A stretch of 64,000 bases of DNA from Clavelina lepadiformis. Taxonomy: Eukaryota > Chordata > Ascidiacea > Aplousobranchia > Clavelinidae. The notes beneath the pieces are model-generated. The model was not told the origin of the DNA and did not search any database. It saw only the letters and a program-made list of their open reading frames with translations. The stretch covers positions 23,126,001-23,190,000 of the forward strand of contig NC_135242.1 of NCBI RefSeq assembly GCF_947623445.1. The letters run 5' to 3'. Shown piece by piece: positions 23,269 to 34,203 of the stretch. Positions within the stretch are counted from its first letter, which is position 1; each line of letters opens with the position of its first letter. A program made the position numbers and the translations under genes.

Positions 23269-25852
23269 TAATTTTAAACTACGTATCAACTCCTACTAAT
23301 TGGCTTTCAGTTGAATTCTCAGAAAAGTTATCCACCCTTACTTCAAGAAGTGGACAGCAAGTGAAACCGGTCTGTCTGCGCAGACCCGAATTCTGTATTT
23401 TTGTTGAAAACATGAAGGAAGCAGCAGACTGTGGTTGCAGTTGAATCGGAGACAACATTCCAATCTTCTGATGTTGGATCCCACTCATGAATGCACTCCA
23501 GCCATCTTGTAACAAAGGATCAATTACATGCAAGTAAGTATATTTATATGTCGCCTATATGGCATGGATTATAAGCCTGCCATTTATTTTATTCAATACT
23601 CTCAACAACAATTAGTAACAACGTTATCATATCTGTTTCTAGTACATCATTGTCGATGTACCTGGCAAAGAAGATTCCATCATACAGCGAGCAGTAACTT
23701 CATCACATCTATTCAGAGATCATCATGGTTGTGCAATTGTGCTGTACAAATTTCGGGTCTACACCAACGCCCAACATTATCACAATATATGGCCACAAGA
23801 AACCAGGCTTCCGCCTGGGATGGGGTTTCTTTTACGGTGGGTTTTATTTTCCCATCCACTGATGTACAGCATTGGACCTACAAAGGATCAGCAATCTGTG
23901 GCTTGAACATATCACCTGCTCGTCTGCTGTAATCTGGATAATCTGACTATAAATGTGGAACTTTTACCTGCTTTATTTCTGTGTTTCGTGGCCATGCTAG
24001 TTGTCATCAGCAAGTTGACACCACCAATTTTTCCTGCAAGTTTTCAGCCGTTTTGGCTTTGTCGCTTATTCCCGTACATTATCGCATGTTATTTGCAACT
24101 AGCACTGTTTTTTCGTCCCCACCGCGACAATGACGAAAAATAAAATGACTAAATGAATATTAACTTCTGATGCTAATGTGCAGTATAAATCTGTTTATAA
24201 AAACAACTAAAAATGCAAGTGTTGTTGGACTTACTGGTCTGTATGTTATTAACATTGAAGTTGTAAGCCAGACCGGACTCTTCTGTTCGATTTCTGGCAT
24301 AAGTTTGAAAACAATTCGGACAAAATTTCTACTTAAGCTTCACCACATTTGTAATTACACTTTCTACACACGAGCGTAAATGCGAGCATGGGTTTAAATT
24401 TGAACACAAAACGTTATTTGGGAAAAAGATAACATCAATAGACGATTTAAACTCGGTAAATTTTCGGTTTCGAAAAACTTTAAGCTGATAGGCGATGGCA
24501 CTTGGGCCTCGACTATGAGATCGTTTTCTTTCCAACCGCGTAAACAGAACCGTCAGATACCAAACGTTAGGAACCGTTGTACATTACGACGGGCAGGATG
24601 ACACTCAAGAAAGATTGCGTCATTTTTCTTTCCGGACCGGTCTTATGCAGGTCTGCCTGGCATATTTCACCAAACTTTCTCACCTGGAACTTACTGCTGA
24701 ACTCGGTACAGTGTCTTCGAAGGTTTCTTGGTCATTGTTGATGCATTCCAATGTAGCTATTGATATGCTGCATCTTTCACGTCCAGTATTTTCTAATTTC
24801 AATGACGTAATATTTGTCCACAATATTTGTCCAAGCCACGACGCTAAGTTGGTTCCAGTAAACCACCAACAATATGAAAGATCGTATAATTCCACTGACC
24901 TTGTAAGACTTTTAAGTCAATTAAAAACTTGCCGTCTTCTAAACAGTATATATTAGTCTGCGATCACTTTTGTAAAACTTTGTGGAATTTTATTTGTGAA
25001 TCAGTTCAACCAAAGGTATACCGAAATAAAAGGAATGTCATCACCAGTTGAAAAGAATGAAAATAAGAAGATGACTTGATCCAGAAATCATCTTGAGCAA
25101 AAGGATAGCAAAGAACAGAAAAGGATGGAGAAGGCGATGCAGTGAAAGGAATGTCAAATGATTTCAGAAGTCTGGATCAGACAAGAAACTTACAGAAAAA
25201 AAGAAGCGCATTGGGGGATACACCAAAATTTAGAAGGAAGTGGATTTCCGATTTGAAAACAAAACGGAAAGAACAATCAGAAACAGACTTTTGGAAATTT
25301 GAGGTTTGGCATGGTGTGAGGTGCCAAGGTCTAACAATTGTCAAATATTCAAAATTGCGAATGCAACGTCTCGTTGTCACTTTACAATACAATATTTAAA
25401 ACGATTAATCAAACATAAAGAATAACAAAGACAAATTGGTTGCTGAGGCAGTGCAGTAACTATAGGCTACAGATAAAGTGGACATGTGGAGATATACTTG
25501 GGTACATGGTAAAAAACGGCAACGAACAATTTGCACAAAATTGATTAAGATTAGTTTATTCGGATATTCTAAATTACTCAGTCCCAAGAACCTCATTATA
25601 TCGAGATAACCAACCAATATCGAGTGCGTCCTTGCTCAACTCTGCTGCAAGTATTCTGGTTTATCAAGTAGTAACGTGAAACCTCAATCATGATAATAAA
25701 GCACGACTTATTTATAAATTGTTGATTTCTTATACATATGACATTGGATATAGGTCACTAGTTATATACTATGCAACAGTTTGTAAGTTCTAGCATAATG
25801 GACTAAGTAATTACTGACAACATTTTACCAAACGTCTGGTGACTAACTGACA

Positions 25853-28800
25853 ATGCTTTCACTTCCATTTTATGCTGCGTCAAGTCTAAAGACAAGTTGG
25901 GATAATGACGATCTGATTGGTCGAGGAAGGTTTGCGACCGTTCGCAAGTGCAAGCATGATAAACTCGGAGAAATTGCAGTCAAGTGTTTTTGTGTGCAGG
26001 GGTCACTAGAAAAGCAGAATGAAACATTGAAAGAGTAAGTGGCAGTCAATATAATAAGTTGATTCAATGCATAAATTGGCAAGCTATAAGCAGTTGAAAA
26101 TTTTTTTGAAAGTATTTCTTATTGCTCATACCATGAGTTCCAATATGACCACATTATTTACATGACATGAGTGTTCATTGTGTGAGAATATGTTTAGGAT
26201 TCAACGAGAGATTGACATTCTTTATCGCTTGCATCACAAAAACATCGTACAAATCGTTGGAACTACGAAATGGGCAAACTGCATTGGCATCATCATGGAG
26301 TGTGTGGATAGCGGCAACCTTGAGGATCTGTTGATGTCTAAGCATGTGGCAGAAATACCCTGGGTGCCAAGGATGCGTTTTGTTTATGAAATTGCAGATG
26401 CGTTGTCATATCTGCATTACTACGATGAAACAAAATCATTTGTTCATGGAGACCTGAAGCCTCAAAATATCCTGTTAACATCAGATTTGGTTGTTAAAAT
26501 AGCTGACTTTGGATCGGTCAATGTAGCAATGGTTGCAGGGGTGGGCAACGTATCAGTAGATATTGCAGTAAATACACAACACACCCCTTACTACACTGCT
26601 CCAGAGTTCTTGAAGAATCCCTTACTCAAAAGAACTGCAAAAATGGATGTATACAGGTGATGTCGGTTTGCTTTGATTCCTAACCTACTTACTAGCTCTT
26701 GCTATTTTCAATATTTCCAATAAATATTTTCATAACTGTGTTTCTGTGAAACTAAATCTTGAACTAGAGATTGGCCATATACTAGAGATTGCCTATAATA
26801 GCACCTCAAAGAGAATTGGGAAGAAGTGCTGATATATGCGACTTGTTGTTGTAGATAAATTAATACAGATTAAAGCAAAATGTACTTTTATTGATTGTAA
26901 AACTGGGAGAAAACGAACTGACAAATCAGATGTCAAAATGTGGCAGAAATTGCTACAGAAGTTGCCGATAATTTCAAAATTAAAATAATTCTTTACATGC
27001 TTCACCGGTACTTGCCCAAAAGTTCTTTTTACACAGCACTGCATAAACTAGTGATTCCCAAACTGTGTGCCGCGGCATACTAGTGTGCCGCCACAGATTC
27101 TCAGGTGTGCCGCAAATCTTTTTGTTATTTTGGAAAAGAACTGTATAAATATTTAAAATAAGGCATGCAGACAAGCATATGCAACTTAAAAACGCTCTAA
27201 CTGCTTCAATAGCTGATAAATAAGCACATGTCCATCCAACAAGCACATCCATCGCATTAACACATGAAAACAAATTTTTTTAAAGCAACTTTTCTTCTCT
27301 TGTAAGTGTGCCGCAAGCGTTTTATAATTTTTCTAGTGTGCCACAAGCTGAAAAAGTTTGGGAACCACTGACATAAACTTATGACAAAATGCTTGTGACA
27401 ATCTAGTTTTGACTTAAATTATTTTGGGCCGTACAAACTTGTTTTTCTGTTACACCTGAGGTTTATGTCTGTTGGATACTTTTCTATTAGTGTACGTACT
27501 AGAATATGCCAATTATAAATAAACAGCATAATTCCGGGAAAGAAAATACGATGCAATACCTTTGACTTGCCACCATACAACATGTTGATATATACACAAA
27601 GTTAGATGTTATTTGTGAAATTATAAATCATACGGATTTGTAGCGACTGATGTAGAAATTATGCTAATATAAGTAACTTACAAGTTTCTCTGTGTGAAGA
27701 ACTGTTTTCAGTAATAAACACCTTGGGCCAATCAAAGATTAGTTGCTGCCTGATTTTTAAGCGCCAATATATATATGATGCAGCTTTATTTCCAGTGAAA
27801 CAGGGTAGATAATGTAACTTCATGCACTCATAAATCATAACAAGTCTGTCATAATGAATAATGTAACTGTTAAGTATATGCACATTGTACGACTGTTCAA
27901 TTTGCAAATTTATGTTGTTGTGCAGTCATTGCAACATATATAATGTAACAAATGCATCCATTTTCAGTCTTGGGATGATTGGATATGAAATCATCACCAG
28001 AAATCCAGTATTTCACGGAGTTCCATTTGATTTGATCCTTCAATCGATCAAAGATATAGGACAAAAACCTGAAGAGAGTTATCTTCGAGACATAGAAGCA
28101 TCGTTGGAAAGCAATCCTGAAGATCTGAACATCTTTACAACTCTAAAAAGCATTGTCATTCAATGTTGGGATTTCAACCCCGAAAATCGTCCTGATGTTC
28201 GTCAAGGTGATACTGATAAGTTTTAGCAGATGGAAACTAGCCTGTCTAGTGTGTGTTACACTGGTTGTCATGGTATGTGTTAAAATTACCACCACCTGAT
28301 TTTACTTACTGTTAGTGTCTAAGCATTATCTGGCTTGTCAGTGGAGTATACCTGTGATTTCTCGTCATTAACTTAGCTTGTGCTACTATTTATTTATTTG
28401 CAAACAATATTTGGTGTTTAAGTTCGAAAGCTGGCTATCAGAACACTTAGATCATCTTCAAGATTACAAGATGGTTATTGCATGGACAAGCTTAAACATT
28501 CCACTGACGTGCCACCTAAAACTCAAATTAGTGTCAAAGTAAATCTTGAGGAGTTCTCTGTTCCGTTTGAGAAAGGTCTGAAACCATCGCCATGCTACAT
28601 TCAAGGTAGCAAAATGGAATATTTAAGAAATTTACCAACCAACGACTGCAATTTGTTGTTAGTTCATACTGCAAAGGCATTTCAACACATATTCATACAA
28701 ACAGTATGGTTTTGCTATTGCAGTCGATGAATCAAAAACTGATCCTGTCCCTGATCAAGATAAAACGAAGCAACACATCATGCTGAGTTACAACTGGACC

Positions 28801-31800
28801 GACTCTAAAGCTGTGGCTCACAGGGTTGGTTGTCTTAACTTTTTTTTATTTTGTTATTTGAAAATGGCTTCATGTTTGAAAATGATTAATTAGTTGTACC
28901 ACTGTGTTGATATCAGTTTTGTTACTGGGCCAGCCAAATAACGTTGCTTGATATGTTATAAGTTAGTGAACAGAAGTATGTTTAGTTCTACTATATCTGA
29001 TTCTTCTATTTTTCCCAGATCTATGACAGACTTCATAATTCTGGTTACTCAGTTTGGATTGACAAAGAAAAAATGAAAGGAGATATTTATTCGAAGATGG
29101 CACAAGCAGTGAAAAACGCTTATTTGATTTTGATGTTTGTGTCATCAAATTATGAGAAGAGCGAAAATTGCAGGCGTGAAGGTTCACTTGCTGCTGATCG
29201 GAAAAAGAGAATTATTCCAATTAAGACTCAAAGTGACTTCGAACCTGATGATTGGCTGAGTATGAATTTTATTTTCGAATTAATTTTGTCGAACAGAACC
29301 GGGTCTTGTTTGTTTTGGATGAATTTATGTTGCTTTCATCACAAAGCTGTGTTGAACATTACAGGCTTAATCATCGCCGGTAAACTCTACTACAACTTTG
29401 GTGAAGGTTCATTTGATGAAAAATTTCAAGAACTACTGAAAGATATTGGTAAAAGATTGGATACGCAGTTGTATAGATTCATTTTTGCAATAACAGCTGT
29501 AAAGTAAGAAAGAATTGAAAAGTTAAGTTTCAATAACTTAAAACGATTTCTTTAAAGGCCCTCCCCTGGCTACAACAAAGACTCCGTCATTGCCTCAAGT
29601 GCATTATGACGTCATAAACGATGATGCAGGTAATTGTTCGCAAGCATAATTAATAAGAAGAGTTTAATGCTTCAACACTAATCTTTGTTTACTCCACTAT
29701 TTTGAATTTTGGAAGCGCTCAAAGATTTACAAACTTTTCCAATTAATTTTCTGTGCGAGATTTATCCCATGTCTTTTTGCTTCTTGGCAACTTTTTGTTT
29801 CACCATAGTGAACAGCACGCAAATACATATAACATGGTTTGGTATCACAGCAGGAACATCAACGTCACAAAGCTTGCAGCAGTCCCCAATCAGCAAGAGC
29901 TCAAGCATGCGGAACCTTAGCACGGTTTCAATTGATATGGAGAACTTGCAGAAAGATGATTCAGCCGCTTCTAATCATCTGGAAGTGCAGCACAGAGGTG
30001 GATAGTTTTCCAAGTTTCTTTCAAATACAACTTGCTAAATTTTAGTGACAATTTAAGGTTGATTATGATGCAATAATGAGCTTTATTTGTTGAAGATATA
30101 TCTGCGCCGCTCGATAACCTTTCACTGGGCAGGAACACAATATCGGACAGACTGAAAGTGACGGTTGTTGGCGACGGGACATCAAAGAAGACAGACCTTT
30201 GCCATGCTATTGCTGCCAATGGACACCACGAAGCAATGATACCGACTGTGAGTTGGAACAAGTCCATCTTCATAAAGTAAAACTGCTTTGTGAAGTTGTG
30301 AAGAACTTTCTTAGGCGATGTCGTTCAACCCAAAAAACCTTGAATATGAACAGAATCTAAATCATACTTTCTTGTCAGCTTAGTTTATAAATTATTTTTT
30401 GAAATATTATTAATTTGATTTTTGCCGGGAAATGTTTATCGTTTAAAGCATTGTCTCAACATTTTCCATTACCAGTACCTAATTTGACTGTTGCCTTCGG
30501 TTTAGGTATTTGACAACCATCACGTGAACATCTTACACAATGATGAGATCTACTCTCTTGCAATCTGGGACACAGCAGGTAGGTGTTTATAGCTTGCAAC
30601 TTCAGAATATAATTTGGTCTACATGTCCCACATGATCCATCTCTCCTATGTGCGAGTATCTACAGCACATTAGGTTGAGTGCTTCATAATTAATCTCAAA
30701 TTGTTGGTAAAATGCAATATGGATGTTATGAGTTATATGGCTGTAATAGTTGTGTGATTGTGATAGGACAGGCAGACTATGACCGGCTTCGTCCATTGAG
30801 TTATCCAGAAACAGACGTTTTTCTCATTTGTTTCTCGGTGGTTGAACCCTCTTTACTCCCACAGGTCTCAGGAAAGGTGAAGCAAACATACATTAACTAT
30901 CTAAATACTATGTCTGATTACAATGGAGTTGCACCAAAGATTGAATATTTAATATTGCATCCTAATGAATGGGCCGCTGTTTGTATTGCATACATCCGCA
31001 TTAGGATGTTTCATTTTTTCACCATTTTGGAATTTAAAAAAGCTTGGGGTCTCCCTAGGCCGTATTTTGGGCACAATGAAAGAATCCGAATTTTTTTTTA
31101 ATTTATGACGTCATTTTGAGGTTGCACCCCCTTGTTGAAGTTTCAGTGGGGGTGCATTTTTCTAATTTGGCGATATCTTGGTAACCGATTGAGCTAGAGC
31201 CATAATCAAGGTGTCAAAAGATGCAGAATGGCTGGTTTCCCATAACCACTCAATACATTTTAATTGCATTTTCGCTCTAGAAAAAAAGTTATTTGAGAAA
31301 AACCAAAATTTTGACATATTTTGCCTACCAGTCAACATGTCAGATCAACTGTTTGAGTAAAAGTTACCGTCATAAGCGAAAATATTACCCTGAGCAGTCT
31401 ACTGAAAATTGTTCGTCTTCTAGCTTATCTTCAAAGTATGTTATTGCTGATAAAATAAGAAAAAAGTCTGGAATCGAAAATTTCAACGTCATGTCAGATT
31501 CGGAATCAGATTCAGGAGATCATAAATCAGACCCAGATTTTGAAATCAAGAAAGTAATTGGTGGAAAATTCTATAAAAAAATTCATACGTTTTCAGTAAA
31601 TCAGGAGATGTGCATGCTAGCTGACCGTCGTATGACTTCCATACGCCAGCACTCAGACCAACTGAGATCTTTGGCAGGTGAAAAAATCGCAGCATCTCCA
31701 ACAACTATTTTTCGCAGACGAGAGAAAGTACGAATGAAAGCATTAGAAAGATGCCAATTAGAGATAAAGTCGTGTAGTGCAATGCAACTGTGTTATGATG

Positions 31801-34203
31801 GTAGGGTGATTAACTCACTTGACCGGTATGTTTTTGTTGGTCAGTTGTTGGATGACCAGAATAAAAAATGTGAGAGAATTGTTGGTGTCAAAACCTTTCC
31901 CAAAGGAACATCAGTTACAGGGGAAATACTTTCCTCCACAATTATTGATGAGGTATGCGGTGATACTCTAAAGAAGGTGTACTCAGTCATGGCGGACACT
32001 ACAGCTGTTAACACAGGCTGGGTGTCAGGAGTAAATAAACGCTTAGCAGATTATTTTAGTTTGACCATTGGTCATGGGATTCATACCTTGGAATGTTTAT
32101 TTCATGTCAATGAAATATATCTGTCCCATGTTATTCGTTTCATAGAAGGTGGAAAAAAAGGTCCCAGAGCACTTGAAGATGGTGCATTACTGAATATTAT
32201 AAAAACAATAGAGAAGCCCATTCTAAACGATTTAATTCCATGTGACACTGTAACTATTCCGATTACAAAGATTGCAGCACTGCACATAAAAGAAAAAACG
32301 CAATGGTTTTCTGACAAAAAAAGGAAAAAATGGTAGACAACAGTTTCCGCAGTGAGGAATTGTGCTTGTTAGTGTTAGCTTCTCATTTGCTGATGAATGT
32401 TCCGGAAAATCTAAAAAACCTTTTAACATACAAACAGGAGAGCATAAGTCACTCACGATGGATAACAACTGCCAGCGGCTACCTTCGTCTTCTGCTTTTC
32501 AACATTGGAAGTCAACAAATGTCCACAAATCAAAAAAAAAAATTAGAAAAAATTGTTTCATACATTGTTTCAGTCTATGTACCCTCTTTTGTAATGATAC
32601 ATTTGCATCCAAAAGCTTGTGATGGTCCTTTTCTTACTCTTTTCCAACGCAACATTCTTCTTGCTTATAGAGAAATCCAGCCAGATGTTGCTGATATGGT
32701 AATGAAGTATTACTTGGATCATGCGGGACAATGGCTTGACTCCCAAAATGTGGCTTTAAGTGTTTATTCTGAGGTACCACCTTACCCAATCGAGGCTGTT
32801 AAAGTATCCTCTTCCATGCCGCTATCCATCGGCTGGTTTAAAACAATTTTTCACATTGAACAGCAAACAAGCTCCTTGCATTGCTTCAGATGATGTTGAT
32901 CCAGAATTTTGGAAAGCCATTGAAAACAATAATAGGTGCAATGAAAGGAAAATTGGATGGTTGAAAAATATTCTACAGGAGAAAATTCGTGAAAAGAAAT
33001 CTACTTTGAGGCGTACTGATTTTCGTTTGCAAGCATACCTGTGCAATATGGATAACAATTAGTGAAGACAGCAAATTTTTGGGTTAACATGAACTGTTGT
33101 TTGTTGTTAGTTTAAAGAATAAAAATAAATTTGAATAAAAAATACAATTTTTTATTTGGCTTATGGAACTGTTCTTACACGGTAGAGTAACGCTAAAGTA
33201 GAAATCAAAGTCGCAGTTTAACATGATCGTTTACTCGATCTTTCCAGAACCACCGATGTAGCAGTTATTTACACAAACTGCTGTAATTTTAAGTTTATCT
33301 TAGATATATATATGTTTGTATAGCTTACATATAAAATATTTTGCTTACTTTTCATGGCGAAGGCCAATCTAAAAGTCTACAATCACCACCAAGCAAAATA
33401 AAGGTTCGGTTGGGAACTACATTGTGATTTGCATACAAAATATGTCAAAACTTAGGTTTTTTTTCAAAATTTCGGTTTTTCTCAAATAACTTTTTTTCTA
33501 GAGCAAAAATACAGTTAAAATGTATTGAGTGGTTATGGGAAACCAGCTGTTCTGCATCTTTTGAGACCTTGATCATAGCTCTAGCTCAATCGGTTACGAA
33601 GATATCGCCAATTCACAAAAATGCACCCCCACCGAAACTTCAACAAGGGGGTGCAACCTCAAAATGACGTCATAAATAAAAAAAAAATTCATATTCTTTC
33701 ATTGTGCCCAAAATACGGCCTAGGGAGACCCCAAGCTTTTTTAAATTCCAAAATGGTGAAAAAATGAAACATCCTAATCCGCATATTGTCTTCGACTAGC
33801 AATAAATACGTAAAATATTTCAGTGGGTTCCAGAAATCCAGGAACATTGCCCCAACACTCCATTTATTGTGGTTGGCACAGAAATTGATCTCCGTCATAA
33901 CAAGGATAAGCTCGATGAACTTTCAAAGCAAGACTGGGAACCTCTAGACAGGAATTTATGTCGTACAGTTGCCAATACAGTTGGAGCCTTTGATTACGTC
34001 GAATGCTCTGCTAAGACAAGGGTAAGCAAAACTAAACCTTCGCAAATCAAAGTTTAACCACTTCAGCTTGAACCAGGGCACATTTGACTCGATAAATTGT
34101 TTTCCAGGAAGGTATTGACGACCTGGTTTACAAGATCTTCGCAGCCGCTTATGGCTCATCAGCAAGAAAGACCAGGCGTAAGAAAGCTTGTTCAATCCAG
34201 TGA
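25853..34203 (+). CDS. RIPK-like kinase fused to a TIR domain and a Rho-type GTPase with CaaX box
   Basis: Fourteen exons, all phase-matched, give about 777 aa: 25853-26034, 26198-26656, 27968-28206, 28423-28605, 28724-28824, 29019-29259, 29365-29448, 29558-29629, 29854-29997, 30096-30247, 30506-30578, 30767-30876, 33824-34021, 34108-34203. Residues 1-293 are a kinase: GRGRFATV loop, AVKCF lysine, VHGDLKPQN loop (HGD for HRD), ADFGS, TAPEFL, DVYSLGM. Residues about 368-496 are a TIR domain ([49 protein letters not shown]), with a Glu where catalytic TIRs carry theirs. A Ser-rich linker follows. Residues about 586-777 are Rho-like: [49 protein letters not shown], then [11 protein letters not shown], a polybasic CaaX end. 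Kinase plus TIR suggests immune or cell-death signalling at membranes (inference). A separate Rho gene is unlikely because every junction keeps phase. Confidence 0.85.
27050..27371. mobile_element. hAT-type MITE in intron 2 of the kinase-TIR-Rho gene
   Basis: The left end AGTGATTCCCAAACTGTG and the inverted right end AAAGTTTGGGAACCACTG define a 322-bp element rich in GTGTGCCGC motifs. Both sides carry the 8-bp duplication CATAAACT (27042-27049 and 27372-27379), diagnostic of hAT insertion. There is no coding capacity. Confidence 0.85.
31000..33778 (+). mobile_element. 2.8-kb DNA transposon with about 300-bp inverted repeats, inside an intron
   Basis: The sequence from 31000 (ATTAGGATGTTTCATTTTTT) recurs inverted at 33778. 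The similarity continues for about 300 bp each side (31000-31310 and 33460-33778) with scattered differences. CCGC flanks both ends (30996-30999, 33779-33782), a likely 4-bp target duplication. Between lie frames of a DDE-type transposase on the plus strand. The element occupies the intron between Rho exons 30767-30876 and 33824-34021, so it need not break the host protein. The superfamily is not certain to me. Confidence 0.85.
31293..33061 (+). pseudogene. Frameshifted transposase of the intronic DNA transposon
   Basis: Three overlapping frames, 31293-32336, 32330-32893 and 32760-33062, carry successive parts of one protein: an acidic Ser-rich N-terminal region, a core with [19 protein letters not shown] and [15 protein letters not shown], then [18 protein letters not shown], and a C-terminal [15 protein letters not shown]. 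The pattern matches a transposase-like family I know from cnidarian and arthropod genomes (NTG, HxNE and SHxRW..LRL motifs). The first break lies at an A-rich run near 32320-32335 and the second near the T-rich stretch at 32840-32860. Either this copy is inactive or the runs hold sequencing errors. Confidence 0.75.

Larger units (their letters stand above)
21879..25852. other. Gene-poor intergenic region
   Basis: No gene is recognised. Contents that can be named: a (TATGG)n-like run at 21968-22000, a possible mariner-type remnant at 22010-22330 (-), a cluster of GTACA palindromes at 22497-22556 and a MITE-like inverted repeat at 22870-23268. Open frames of 70-134 codons at 23528-23932 and 24615-24956 (+) have no family resemblance I can identify and lack convincing splice context. 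Confidence 0.5.

Noticed and set aside
23630..23900. Frame reading IIVDVPGKEDSIIQRAV, like a GTPase DxPG motif
   Set aside because: No P-loop or other G motif lies in neighbouring frames, the following residues do not fit a GTPase, and no phase-consistent exon chain was found.
26230..26270. IVQIVG in the first kinase, similar to a RHIM core
   Set aside because: It lies in the N-lobe beta-strand region of the kinase ([12 protein letters not shown]), where the paralogue has KNIIRIFG; it is part of the fold, not a RHIM.
31000..33778. Idea that the transposon insertion disrupts the Rho domain
   Set aside because: The flanking exons 30767-30876 and 33824-34021 have good donor and acceptor sites and matching phase (VSGK then WVPEI), so the element is removed with the intron.
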